Below, piece by piece: positions 34,730 to 43,369 of a stretch of 64,000 nucleotides of DNA (position 1 is its first letter; each line of letters begins with the position of its first letter). This DNA is from Arthrobacter sp. 24S4-2. GTDB lineage: Bacteria; Actinomycetota; Actinomycetes; Actinomycetales; Micrococcaceae. Below the pieces are notes generated by a model, which was not told the origin of the DNA, searched no databases, and saw nothing but the letters and a program-made list of their open reading frames with translations. The stretch is from NCBI RefSeq assembly GCF_005280255.1, contig NZ_CP040018.1, positions 1,426,001 through 1,490,000 of the forward strand. Reading direction: 5' to 3'. A program made the position numbers and the translations under genes.

Positions 34730-35200
34730 ATGCCAGCACCAGATTTCGTCCTCAAACTCCGCGAAAAAATAGGCCATGACCCGCTATGGATTCCCGCCGT
34801 GCGGGGTGTGGTGTTCAACGACGACGGCCACGTCTTGCTGGGCCAGCGTTCAGACAATGGCCGCTGGGCACTGATCTCCGGAATGCTGGAGCCGGGCGAG
34901 CACCCCGCGCCCGGCCTGATCCGCGAGATCTTCGAAGAGACAGCGGTGGTGGCCGAAACAGATCGGATGGTGCAGGTCGGCGTTGTGGGCCCGGTGACCT
35001 TCCCCAACGGCGACGTGTGCGACTTCCTGGACATAGTGTTCCGCTGCCGCCACGTTTCCGGTGAAGCGCGCGTGAACGACGACGAATCCCTGGCAGTGGG
35101 CTGGTTTGCCCTGGACGGCCTGCCGGAGCTCAGGCCCGGGGACCGCGAGTGCATCCGCAGGGCGCTGCAGCCGGAGGATTCGGTCCACTACGAACCGTAA
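34730..35200 (+). CDS. NUDIX hydrolase
   Basis: Hydrolyses a nucleoside diphosphate derivative; specificity unknown. 156 residues. The Nudix box is GMLEPGEHPAPGLIREIFEE followed by TAVV, so the usual Gly after EE(T/L) is Ala. The N-terminal part (VRGVVFNDDGHVLLGQRSDNGRWALISG) is typical. Leaderless: TAGGCT at 34718-34723, six bases, ATG. Confidence 0.93.
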   Translation: MPAPDFVLKLREKIGHDPLWIPAVRGVVFNDDGHVLLGQRSDNGRWALISGMLEPGEHPAPGLIREIFEETAVVAETDRMVQVGVVGPVTFPNGDVCDFLDIVFRCRHVSGEARVNDDESLAVGWFALDGLPELRPGDRECIRRALQPEDSVHYEP

Positions 35201-35262
35201 ACCCCCGGCAGCGCGCTTCTTGCCTGCGGTTTCCCAACCGTCCACGTCTAGACGGTGGTCTT

Positions 35263-36879
35263 CTAGACGGCGGCGGACTGCCGTTCCGCTTCGAGACGCT
35301 CAGCTTCCGCGCCGCCCACGGCCTCGCCCCGGGCCACCATGCCGGCAGTGCCCGACAGTGGGATCTGTTTCAGGGTCAGCGCCAGCACTAGCGCGATGCC
35401 CAGGAACGGCAGCAGGTACCAGAACACCGGTGCCAGCGAATCGGCGTAGGCGTTCACAATCGCGTCGCGGAGCTGCTCCGGGAGCTGGCTCAGCGCCTGT
35501 GGGTCCAGGGTCCGGGTGGACTGCGCGGCCTGGTCGGCGGAGGCGCCGGCCCCGGTGAAGGCGTTGGTCAGCGACTCGGCCAGGCGCGAGGTGAAGATGG
35601 AACCGAACACTGCCACGCCCAGGGACGCACCTACTTCCCGGAAGTAGTTGTTGGTGCTGGTGGCCGTGCCGATCTGCTCCGCGGGCACGGAGTTCTGCAC
35701 CACCAGGACGATTACCTGCATGATGGAGCCCAGGCCGGCGCCGAAAACGAACAGCTGGACGCAGATGACCCAGATGGGGGTGTCGGCAGTCAGGGTGGTC
35801 AGCCAGAGCATCGCACCCATGGTCAGGGCGGCGCCCATGATCGGGAACATCTTGTACTTGCCGGTCTTGGAGATCCGGATACCCGAATAGATGGCCATGC
35901 CCATGAGGCCCGCCATCATGGGCAGCATGAGCAGCCCGGATTCGGCGGCGGAGGTGCCTGAGGACATCTGCAGGAACGTGGGGACGAACGCGATGGCGGC
36001 GAACATGCCCAGGCCCAGGGTGAAGCCGATGGCCGTGGAGTTCACGAAGATCCGGTTCCTGAACAGGCTCAGCGGAATGATGGGATCCTCGGCCCGGCGT
36101 TCCGCCATGACAAACGCGGCGGCGGCGAGCACCAGTCCGGCGCCGAAGGCCCAGGTCAGCGGCGAATCCCAGCCCTCGTCCTTCTTGCCGCCGAAGTCGG
36201 TGAAGAAAATCAGGCACGTGGTGGCCGCGGAGAGGAGCAGCACGCCCAGGATGTCGATCCGCTTTTCGGCCTTCTTGTTTGGCAGAGTGAGGGTGAACCA
36301 GGCGATGGTGAACGCGGCGATGCCGATGGGGATGTTGATGTAGAAGGCCCATTCCCAGGTCAGGTGGTCCACGAAGTAGCCGCCCAGCAGGGGTCCGGCG
36401 ACGGCGGAGAGGCCGAATATTGCGCCCAGCGGGCCCATGTACTTGCCGCGTTCCTTGGCCGGAACGATGTCGGCGATGATTGCCTGGGACAGGATCATCA
36501 GGCCGCCGCCGCCCAGGCCCTGGATGGCGCGGAAGACCACGAAGCCCCAGAAGTCGGTGGCGAAGGCGCAGCCCACCGAGGCGAGGGTGAAGAGCCCGAT
36601 GGCGACGAGGAACAGGTTCCGGCGTCCCAGGATGTCGCCGAACTTGCCGTAGATGGGCATCACGATTGTGGTGGCCAGCAGGTAGGCAGTGGTGATCCAG
36701 GCCTGGTGTTCCACGCCGCCGAGCTTGCCGACGATGGTGGGCATCGCGGTGGAGACGATGGTCTGGTCCAGGCTGGAGAGCAGCATCCCGGCGATCAGGG
36801 CCGAGAAAATGATCCAGATGCGTTTCTGGGTCAGCAGCAGCGGTTCGGCCGCTGCCTTGGGACTGACGGTTGTGCTCAT
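35263..36879 (-). CDS. MDR-type MFS transporter (DHA2/EmrB-QacA family)
   Basis: Proton-coupled drug exporter of 538 residues with about 14 membrane helices. LDQTIVSTAMPTIVGKLGG (motif D1, helix 1), GKFGDILGRRNLFLVAIGLF (motif A, loop 2-3), RAIQGLGGGGLMILSQAI (motif B) and GPLGAIFGLSAVAGPLLGGYFVD (motif C, antiporter) are all visible. The C-terminal tail is Glu/Arg-rich. The substrate is unknown. The gene overlaps the upstream TetR regulator by four bases (ATGA), the standard repressor-exporter pair. Confidence 0.93.
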   Translation of the reverse strand: MSTTVSPKAAAEPLLLTQKRIWIIFSALIAGMLLSSLDQTIVSTAMPTIVGKLGGVEHQAWITTAYLLATTIVMPIYGKFGDILGRRNLFLVAIGLFTLASVGCAFATDFWGFVVFRAIQGLGGGGLMILSQAIIADIVPAKERGKYMGPLGAIFGLSAVAGPLLGGYFVDHLTWEWAFYINIPIGIAAFTIAWFTLTLPNKKAEKRIDILGVLLLSAATTCLIFFTDFGGKKDEGWDSPLTWAFGAGLVLAAAAFVMAERRAEDPIIPLSLFRNRIFVNSTAIGFTLGLGMFAAIAFVPTFLQMSSGTSAAESGLLMLPMMAGLMGMAIYSGIRISKTGKYKMFPIMGAALTMGAMLWLTTLTADTPIWVICVQLFVFGAGLGSIMQVIVLVVQNSVPAEQIGTATSTNNYFREVGASLGVAVFGSIFTSRLAESLTNAFTGAGASADQAAQSTRTLDPQALSQLPEQLRDAIVNAYADSLAPVFWYLLPFLGIALVLALTLKQIPLSGTAGMVARGEAVGGAEAERLEAERQSAAV

Positions 36880-37553
36880 TGTGGTCCTTCTGCGGAATGG
36901 GGTTCAGGGAGATTCAGGGGCTGTGAGAAAAGCAGGCGCGCGGCGGAGATGTTTTCCAGCAGCAGGTCCTGGTAGGACCGGGCATTGCCTTCGGAGAAAT
37001 AGGCCATGCTGGTGTGCCGGGCAATGCTGCCCATGGCCACGACCGCCATCCGGACCACCGGATGGTCCGGGGCCACGCCTTCGCGGGCGGCGAGCACGCG
37101 GGCAAAATGGGCTTCCCGTTCCTCCGTGGCGCCGATGATCTTGAGCATCAGCTGGGGCTCTTTCTTGATGACCCCGATCAGCTGGCGGGTCTCCTCTTCG
37201 GAGGAACTCATCCGTTCCGACATCTTCAGTGCCAGCTCCACCAGGTCCTGGAGGAGGGTGTGGGAGATCCCGCTGGAACCGGAGCCGGAACCGGCGCCCC
37301 CGCGGATGAAGTCGGTGAAGATCTCCTCGGGGAGCCCGTCGTCGACGTGGCCGAGGATGGCGTCCTCTTTGGACGGGAAGTAGTTGAAGAACGTTCGGCG
37401 TGAGATGCCGGCCTGCTCGCACACTTCCTCCACGGTGTAGCCGTTGAGGCCCCGTTCGGCCGTCAGCGACCGGGCGATGGCGCTGATGGAACCGCGCGTG
37501 GCTGCCCGCTTGCGCTCCCGCAGGCTGCCATCACTATTTGCACTATTGATCAT
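36876..37553 (-). CDS. TetR/AcrR family transcriptional regulator
   Basis: Repressor expected to control itself and the downstream exporter. 225 residues: N-terminal helix-turn-helix at about 18-64 (ARSLTAERGLNGYTVEEVCE, AGISRRTFFNYFPSKEDAIL is the recognition region), then a variable ligand-binding helical domain. A Gly/Ser-rich insert (GGAGSGSGSSG, about 88-98) lies between the domains. A large inverted repeat overlaps its start codon and promoter (37537-37590), consistent with autorepression. Confidence 0.93.
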   Translation of the reverse strand: MINSANSDGSLRERKRAATRGSISAIARSLTAERGLNGYTVEEVCEQAGISRRTFFNYFPSKEDAILGHVDDGLPEEIFTDFIRGGAGSGSGSSGISHTLLQDLVELALKMSERMSSSEEETRQLIGVIKKEPQLMLKIIGATEEREAHFARVLAAREGVAPDHPVVRMAVVAMGSIARHTSMAYFSEGNARSYQDLLLENISAARLLFSQPLNLPEPHSAEGPQ

Positions 37554-37590
37554 AAAGTGAAGTTTTGCATCAATCTAAGAATAGTGCAAT
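37537..37590 (-). promoter_or_regulatory. Candidate TetR operator, inverted repeat over the regulator's start
   Basis: TTTGCACTATT (37537-37547) and AATAGTGCAAT (37580-37590) are inverted arms matching at 10 positions, with an inner pair ATTGAT (37545-37550) and ATCAAT (37569-37574). One arm lies inside the first codons of the regulator gene and the other upstream, so a bound dimer pair would block the promoter between them. Confidence 0.55.
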
Positions 37591-37674
37591 TTCTGCCCTG
37601 AGCACTCCGGGCCGACCCGCACCGCCGACGGACACTCACGCCCCTGACCCGCCACGGCTTCCTTAAACGCCAAC

Positions 37675-37707
37675 GGCCGCCCGCCTTCACGGGGAAGGTG
37701 GGCGGCC
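37675..37707 (-). terminator. Terminator after fumC
   Basis: GGCCGCCCGCCTTC (37675-37688) and GAAGGTGGGCGGCC (37694-37707), one G-U pair, 21 bases beyond the fumC stop on the minus strand. GC-rich, T run weak. Confidence 0.75.
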
Positions 37708-37728
37708 GCCGTCGTAGGCGGTGGGGAC

Positions 37729-39150
37729 CTATGCCTTGTGCGGCGGGCGGGTCATGGACATGACGTCCAGGGCGGTGTCCAGCTGCTCTTCGGTCAGCTC
37801 GCCGCGCTCCAGGAAGCCCATGGCGACGACGGTCTCACGGATGGTGAGGCCCTCTGCCACGGCCTTCTTGGCGATCTTGGCGGCGTTTTCGTAGCCGATG
37901 TACTTGTTCAGCGGGGTGACGATGGACGGCGAGGCCTCGGCGAGGAAGCGGGCGCGCTCCACGTTGGCGGTGATGCCGTCGATCATCTTGTCTGCCATGA
38001 CACGGCTGGTGTTGGCCAGCAGGCGCACTGATTCGAGCAGGTTGGCGGCCATGACGGGGATGCCGACGTTGAGTTCGAAGGCGCCGTTGGTGCCGGACCA
38101 GGCGATGGCGGTGTCGTTGCCGATCACCTGTGCGCAGACCATGATGGACGCCTCGCAGATGACCGGGTTCACCTTGCCGGGCATGATCGAGGAACCGGGC
38201 TGCAGGTCCGGGATGGCGATTTCGCCGAGGCCGGTGTTGGGGCCCGAGCCCATCCAGCGGAGGTCGTTGTTGATCTTCATGAAGGAGATCGCAATGTTGC
38301 GCAGCTGGCTGGAGGCTTCGATGAGGCCGTCGCGGTTGGCCTGGGCCTCGAAGTGGTCGCGTGCTTCGGTCAGCGGCAGGCCTGTGTCGGTGGCGAGCAG
38401 TTCGATGACGCGCTCCGGGAAGCCGGCCGGCGTGTTGATGCCGGTGCCCACGGCGGTACCGCCAAGCGGAACTTCGGCCACGCGGGGGAGGGAGGCGTTG
38501 ATGCGCTCGATGCCGTAGCGGACCTGAGCGGCGTAGCCGCCGAACTCCTGGCCCAGGGTCACCGGGGTAGCGTCCATGAGGTGCGTGCGGCCGGACTTCA
38601 CGACGTCCTTGAACTCGACGGACTTGCGGTCCAGCGAGTCGGCCAGGTAGCCGAGGGCCGGGATGAGGTCGTTGATCAGCGCGGACGTTGCGGCCACGTG
38701 CACCGAGGTGGGGAAGACGTCGTTGGAGGACTGCGAGGCGTTGACGTGGTCGTTCGGGTGGACAACTTTGTCGCTTCCGGCGGCCTTGAGGGCGCGGGAA
38801 GCAAGCTCCGCGATGACCTCGTTGGTGTTCATGTTGGAGGACGTGCCCGAACCGGTCTGGAAGACGTCGATGGGGAAGTCGCCGTCGTACTTCCCGGCAG
38901 CAACCTCATCGGCGGCATCCGCGATCGCCTTGGCCAGCTCGCCGTCGAGCACTCCAAGTTCTGCGTTCGCCTGGGCGGCAGCCTTCTTGACCCGGGCGAG
39001 TGCCTCAATGTGCGCGCGTTCCAGGGTCTTGCCGGAAATGGGGAAGTTTTCAACTGCACGCTGCGTCTGGGCACGGTACAGGGCGTTCACGGGGACGCGG
39101 ACTTCGCCCATCGTGTCGTGTTCAATGCGGAATTCTTCAGTGGAAGTCAT
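37729..39150 (-). CDS. fumC: Fumarate hydratase, class II
   Basis: Interconverts fumarate and malate in the TCA cycle; iron-free, oxygen-stable tetramer. 473 residues. Aspartase/fumarase signature GSSIMPGKVNPV (about 325-336) includes the catalytic Ser loop; TGSGTSSNMNTNEV (about 106-119) and the SGRTHLMDATP region (general acid/base His) are present. Leaderless: TAAGCT on the coding strand lies exactly six bases before the ATG. The neighbourhood with DUF4245 and glpX is the Rv1098c-Rv1100 cluster, although here carbonic anhydrase intervenes. Confidence 0.97.
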   Translation of the reverse strand: MTSTEEFRIEHDTMGEVRVPVNALYRAQTQRAVENFPISGKTLERAHIEALARVKKAAAQANAELGVLDGELAKAIADAADEVAAGKYDGDFPIDVFQTGSGTSSNMNTNEVIAELASRALKAAGSDKVVHPNDHVNASQSSNDVFPTSVHVAATSALINDLIPALGYLADSLDRKSVEFKDVVKSGRTHLMDATPVTLGQEFGGYAAQVRYGIERINASLPRVAEVPLGGTAVGTGINTPAGFPERVIELLATDTGLPLTEARDHFEAQANRDGLIEASSQLRNIAISFMKINNDLRWMGSGPNTGLGEIAIPDLQPGSSIMPGKVNPVICEASIMVCAQVIGNDTAIAWSGTNGAFELNVGIPVMAANLLESVRLLANTSRVMADKMIDGITANVERARFLAEASPSIVTPLNKYIGYENAAKIAKKAVAEGLTIRETVVAMGFLERGELTEEQLDTALDVMSMTRPPHKA

Positions 39151-39236
39151 GGGGCTAGCTTAGGGCGATTGGTGGCCGCTTCGAAAACCGTGAAGGCCTT
39201 GCGTCGGCGCCGGATGGCGCCAACTGCGGTAGTCCC

Positions 39237-39851
39237 TTAGAGCTCGCCGATTCCGGAAACGAGGTCCGCCCGGCCCTGCGCGAGGCTATAGGAGAGTCCG
39301 ATGACGGCGGCCGTCCCGGTTTCAATTGCGGTGGAGATCACACGCGAGCTGTCAACCAGCCGCTGCGACGTCTGCTTGACGTGCTCCACCACCATGTCGT
39401 TGACCTCGGTTTCGTTGTTGCGCAGGGAGGTCAGGACGGATGGCGTGATGCGTTCGACGAGGTCACGGATGAAACCGGTGGGCATCTGCCCGGTTTCCAC
39501 TGCGGTCTTCGTCGCGCTGACGGCGCCGCAACTGTCATGCCCGAGCACCACGATCAGTGGCACGCCGAGAACGCCGATGCTGTATTCCAGCGAGCCGAGG
39601 ACGGCGTCGTCGATGACCTGGCCGGCGGTGCGGACCACGAAGGCGTCGCCCAGGCCGAGGTCGAAGATGATTTCGGCAGCGAGGCGGGAATCCGAACAAC
39701 CGAAGATCACGGCGAAGGGGTGCTGGTTCTCGACCAGCGAGGAACGGCGCGATGCGTCCTGGTTGGGGTGGGAGGATTCTCCGGCGACAAAGCGTTCATT
39801 TCCTTCGCGCAGTTGCCGCCAAGCCAGCGCGGGAGTCAGGTAAGTAGCCAC
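39237..39851 (-). CDS. Beta-class carbonic anhydrase
   Basis: Zinc enzyme hydrating CO2. 204 residues. Zinc ligands: Cys in FGCSDSRLAAEIIFD (with the Asp-Arg dyad) and His/Cys in LGHDSCGAVSA. The short length and single domain are typical. GTG 39851 is preceded by TAAAGT and exactly six bases (leaderless); no ribosome-binding site. May feed bicarbonate to anaplerotic carboxylation. Confidence 0.93.
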   Translation of the reverse strand: MATYLTPALAWRQLREGNERFVAGESSHPNQDASRRSSLVENQHPFAVIFGCSDSRLAAEIIFDLGLGDAFVVRTAGQVIDDAVLGSLEYSIGVLGVPLIVVLGHDSCGAVSATKTAVETGQMPTGFIRDLVERITPSVLTSLRNNETEVNDMVVEHVKQTSQRLVDSSRVISTAIETGTAAVIGLSYSLAQGRADLVSGIGEL

Positions 39852-39860
39852 GGGGCTACT

Positions 39861-40550
39861 TTACGGGGAAGGCGTGGCCGAGGGTGAAACTGTGGCGGCC
39901 GGGTTACTTTCCAGTGACTTCACGACGGCGTCTGCCAGGACCGCGAACTCGTCCAGTTGCGCCGTGCCCGTCAGCACAACGGTTGTGCCCTTGTGCGTGA
40001 GGACCATGCTCTTCTCACCCTTGCCGGCGTCCCGGAGTTCCCAGTCCAGTCCGCCGGCCTTGCGGCTACCCGTCACGGGAGCGTTCTTGGTCTGCTGGAG
40101 CAGCCACGTCGGGTTGGCCCGGGCAGTCTGGACGAGCCCGATGAAGGACTCCTTCGGTGTGAGGTAGCCGACCTCCCACGTAGGCACGCCATTGGCGGTT
40201 CCGGACTCCCAGCGGGCGTAATTCGCACTGAATGTGTCGCCGGTCCCGGGCGCCACGGGTGTGAATCCCGCCACACCGGCGGCGTTCTGCGCCACCGCGC
40301 TGACGTTAACGTTCGGCCGGTAACCGTCGGTCTTCGGGGAAGGGTTCATCAACACGATGGGGAGAAACGCGGCCACGCTAACGACCAGCGCGATGATCAT
40401 CCCGATGACCGAGGCATTCGCCCTTTTTGCCGCAGCAGCGCGGATAATGGGCTTAACCACGGGCGCGTCGGGGGTGCCCGGGGCGCCCGCGGGGGAGTCC
40501 GGGCTTGCCGTCTGGGTCTCGGGGGTGGACTTGTCCTGCGTTTCGCTCAC
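39861..40550 (-). CDS. DUF4245 domain membrane protein
   Basis: Actinobacterial protein of unknown function, 229 residues. Acidic Pro-rich cytoplasmic tail, one membrane helix at about 51-70 (SVIGMIIALVVSVAAFLPIV), then an extracytoplasmic domain with ARWESGTANGVPTWEVGYLT, the family hallmark. Start: GTG 40550 has GACTAT six bases upstream, a weak form of the leaderless pattern; the longer ATG at 40568 would place the -10 inside the coding region. The counterpart in M. tuberculosis (Rv1100) also neighbours glpX and fum. Confidence 0.85.
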   Translation of the reverse strand: MSETQDKSTPETQTASPDSPAGAPGTPDAPVVKPIIRAAAAKRANASVIGMIIALVVSVAAFLPIVLMNPSPKTDGYRPNVNVSAVAQNAAGVAGFTPVAPGTGDTFSANYARWESGTANGVPTWEVGYLTPKESFIGLVQTARANPTWLLQQTKNAPVTGSRKAGGLDWELRDAGKGEKSMVLTHKGTTVVLTGTAQLDEFAVLADAVVKSLESNPAATVSPSATPSP

Positions 40551-40747
40551 GCTTCTATAGTCGCCCATGTGAACGCAGTTCTCACATTCCGGCTGTCACC
40601 CCGGTGAGGAATCGCCGCGTTTCACGGGGTGGTCATCCCATGACCTTCGGATGCTGCCGCGACTATGATCAGTAGCAGAGGAATCACCGTGACGGACTGA
40701 TACCGGCCGTACGGGTTCAATGATCGCCACTCGAAGAAGAGGTTCAC

Positions 40748-41785
40748 GTGTCACCAGCGCCTATGACCCAGCAGTACTCCACGATTTCCCCGTCGCTTGC
40801 CGTTGGCATTGACGAGCCGGACCGCAACCTTGCCCTTGAACTTGTCCGCGTCACCGAAGCCGCGGCAATTGCCGGCGGCCACTGGGTGGGCTTCGGCGAC
40901 AAGAACAAGGCTGACGGCGCAGCAGTCGACGCCATGCGCTCCTTCCTCCAGACCGTCCACTTCAATGGTGTTGTGGTTATCGGTGAAGGCGAGAAGGACG
41001 AAGCTCCCATGCTTTTCAACGGCGAGCACGTGGGTGACGGCACCGGCCCCGAGTGCGATGTCGCCGTCGACCCCATCGACGGAACCCGCCTGACCGCCCT
41101 GGGCATCAACAACGCCCTCGCCGTTCTGGCTGTCGCCGAGCGCGGCTCCATGTTCGACCCCTCCGCCGTGTTCTACATGGAGAAGCTCGTCACGGGCCCG
41201 GAAGCTGCGGACATGGTCGACCTGCGACTCCCCGTCAAGCAGAACCTGCATTTAATCGCCAAGGCGAAGGGCGTTAAGGTCAACCAGCTGAACGTCATGA
41301 TCCTGGACCGGGACCGCCACCGTCCCCTCGTGGAGGAAATCCGCGAAGCCGGTGCCCGGACCAAGTTCATCATGGACGGCGACGTCGCCGGCGCCATCGC
41401 GGCAGCCCGTTCCGGTACCGGCGTTGACGCGCTCATGGGCATCGGCGGGACGCCGGAAGGCATCGTTGCTGCCTGCGCCATCAAGTCCCTCGGCGGCGTC
41501 ATCCAGGGCCGCCTCTGGCCCACCAGCGATGACGAGAAGCAGAAGGCCATCGATGCCGGGCACGACCTCGAGCGTGTCCTCTCCACCAACGACCTCGTCT
41601 CCAGCGACAACTGCTACTTCGCAGCCACGGGCATCACGGACGGCGACCTCCTCAAGGGCGTGCGCTACTCCAAGGACAAGGTCCTGACCCAGTCGATCGT
41701 CATGCGCTCCAAGTCCGGCACCATCCGCTTCGTGGACGGCGAGCACCAGGCCAGCAAGTGGGAAGGCTACGCCCGCAAGAGCTAG
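40748..41785 (+). CDS. glpX: Fructose-1,6-bisphosphatase, class II
   Basis: Dephosphorylates fructose 1,6-bisphosphate in gluconeogenesis. 345 residues. Lithium/magnesium motif DPIDGTRLTALGINNA (about 113-128) and GEGEKDEAPMLFNGE (about 80) carry the metal-binding acidic residues; MGIGGTPEGIVAACA and the late SDNCYFAATGITDGDLL are typical of GlpX. GTG 40748 follows GAAGAGG at six bases. Divergent from DUF4245. Followed by the palindromic repeat at 41809. Confidence 0.97.
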   Translation: MSPAPMTQQYSTISPSLAVGIDEPDRNLALELVRVTEAAAIAGGHWVGFGDKNKADGAAVDAMRSFLQTVHFNGVVVIGEGEKDEAPMLFNGEHVGDGTGPECDVAVDPIDGTRLTALGINNALAVLAVAERGSMFDPSAVFYMEKLVTGPEAADMVDLRLPVKQNLHLIAKAKGVKVNQLNVMILDRDRHRPLVEEIREAGARTKFIMDGDVAGAIAAARSGTGVDALMGIGGTPEGIVAACAIKSLGGVIQGRLWPTSDDEKQKAIDAGHDLERVLSTNDLVSSDNCYFAATGITDGDLLKGVRYSKDKVLTQSIVMRSKSGTIRFVDGEHQASKWEGYARKS

Positions 41786-41808
41786 TCCCTCCGTTGCACC
41801 CCTAGTTC

Positions 41809-41873
41809 AGCGCGAACTGGCAGCAAATGCCCTCGGATCCAACTTCTGAGGGCATTAGCTGCCAGTTCGCGCT
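41809..41873. repeat. Palindromic intergenic repeat, two inverted 26-bp arms
   Basis: Arm 1 (41809-41834, starting AGCGCGAACTGGCAGC) and arm 2 (41848-41873, ending CTGCCAGTTCGCGCT) are inverted copies matching at 25 of 26 positions, separated by 13 bases. A third copy in the orientation of arm 2 lies at 42371-42396. The form is that of a REP or BIME-like element; it may also terminate glpX transcription. Confidence 0.85.
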
Positions 41874-41935
41874 TAAGGCTGGATCCCGTCCTGTGGATAA
41901 CCGTTAGCGAGTCGGATCTCGGTTGAGAATGGACC

Positions 41936-42363
41936 ATGTCCCGGACGCCGGCGCGCACCTGGCTGGACCTCGCGTCGGTGTTGGGCTTCGACGCACTGGT
42001 CGCGGCCGGCGACTCGGTCGTCGTCGAACACGGCGAAGATTTCCCGCTGCCGCGGCAGCCGCTGACCGCGGTCCCCGACTTACAGCGGATAGTCCGCCAA
42101 CACCCGGGGATGCGGGGTGTGAAGAGGGCACGGCTGGCCCTGGACCTGGTCCGCGCCGGAGCTGACTCCGCACCGGAGACCATGTTGCGCCTGCCCTGAT
42201 CGGGGCCGGACTTCCCGAGCCTGCCTTGAATGTGGTGCTGCGCAATGGTCTTGGCCATCCAGTGGTCTGGCCCGATGCGGCCGACCCGGAGCACCGGATC
42301 GCCCTTCAGCATGACGGTGTTCACCACGGCGATCCGGACCAGTACCGCCGCGACATCAAATGA
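41936..42363 (+). pseudogene. DUF559 (Vsr-like endonuclease fold) gene remnant, frameshifted and 3'-truncated
   Basis: MSRTPARTWLDLASVLGFDA and HPGMRGVKRARLALDLVRAG correspond to the N-terminal part of DUF559 proteins frequent in Arthrobacter. The frame stops at MLRLP; adding one G at about 42193 continues as LIGAGLPEPALNVVLRNG, VVWPDAADPEHRIALQHDG and HHGDPDQYRRDIK, the start of the nuclease core (Asp in the QHDG motif). It then ends 7 bases before a copy of the palindromic repeat, so the catalytic end of the domain is missing. Not likely to be functional. Confidence 0.75.
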
Positions 42364-42370
42364 TGATTTT

Positions 42371-42396
42371 GAGGGCATCTGCTGCCAGTTCGCGCT
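42371..42396 (+). repeat. Third copy of the 26-bp repeat
   Basis: Begins GAGGGCATCTGCTGCC and ends CAGTTCGCGCT; 25 of 26 positions agree with the complement of arm 1 (41809-41834). Same orientation as 41848-41873, so the two form direct repeats bracketing the DUF559 remnant. Confidence 0.85.
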
Positions 42397-42419
42397 CGGG
42401 TAGTCACCAAGGGGAGGGG

Positions 42420-43366
42420 TCAGCTGCGGAGGGCGCGGAGTTTTTCGCGGACCTTGCGGGCCAGCTGGTAGGCGCCGTACCGGACTTTCTTCACGGGGAG
42501 GTCCCAGGTGCCCGGGTAGGCGATCTCACGCCCGCCGAATGACTTCTTGAAGGCCGTGAAGCCGGCCCATTTGTGGTTCGGCTGGTCTGCCGGAGCCACC
42601 CCCAGAGATCCACGTATTTGAGGCCCTTATCCTTGGCGTCGGCCATGAGCGTGACCAGGAGGGGTATTCCGGCGCTGAGTTTGCGGTGGGAATCGTCCAG
42701 TGCCGCATGGGCGTAGGTGCGGGTGTCGGCTGAGTCGTAGGCCAGGGCCGCGGCTATCGGACCGCCGTGGCGTTCGGCGATGAACAGCGTGGCCGCACCA
42801 GCCGGCATGAGCGAACGGGCCACCTGGCTGAGGTACTCATCGCTCTGCGGCTTGAATGCGCTTCGTTTCGCGGTCATGTGCAGGAAGTTCAGGAGCACCC
42901 GGATGTCTTCCGGATCCTGCGACGTCCGGAAGGTCACGTCCTTCTTGTGGATGTTCCGGTACAGGTTCCGGTTCACCGGCTTCATGGCAGCCAGGACGTC
43001 CTTGAAGTCCTGTTCCAGGTCCACGATCCAGCTCAGTTCCGGCTGCTGGTTGACCGGAGCCGGCCGCAGGCCGCGGCTCCGCAGCAGGGTTTCGGACGCA
43101 GCAGCTTCGAATCCGGCACTGACCGGCTCGATCCGGACAAACGCTGCCCCGCTCTTGCGGGCCAAAGCCACGAGAGCCGCCAGCGCGGCGTCGAACGCTT
43201 CCAAGGAAGCCGCCACGGGACCGTACGGGGCATAGAGAACCTTCCCTGCCGGATTCTTCTCCTCCACGGCGAGGAAGCTCCAGCCGGGCCCGGACTGTTT
43301 GTGCACCGTGCGGCCGAGCGAACGCTGGAAGTCCGCCCAGGGTGCGGTCTGCAGGAAGTACTCCAC
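42420..43366 (-). pseudogene. FemA/FemB/FemX-type peptidoglycan bridge aminoacyltransferase, one-base frameshift
   Basis: Family members add amino acids from aminoacyl-tRNA to the lipid II stem peptide. The N-terminal part is FLQTAPWADFQRSLGRTVHK, then VLYAPYGPVA; the second GNAT-like half has PVNRNLYRNIHKKDVTFR and AAALAYDSADTRTYAHAA. At KYVDLWG the frame fails: it reads WLRQTSRTTNG, while the next frame gives VAPADQPNHKWAGFTAFKKS, then FGGREIAYPGTWDLPV and a natural end. The missing base is in the CCCCC at 42599-42603. Repaired length 315 residues. It follows manA by three bases and is co-transcribed with it. Confidence 0.85.
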
Positions 43367-43369
43367 CGG

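Noticed and set aside
38353..39240. 295-codon + strand frame opposite fumC
   Set aside because: Shadow of fumC, no domain features; the minus strand protein carries the fumarase signature.
41809..42396. CRISPR array
   Set aside because: Three palindromic 26-bp copies, but spacing is irregular (13 and about 500 bases), orientation is mixed and no cas genes are present.
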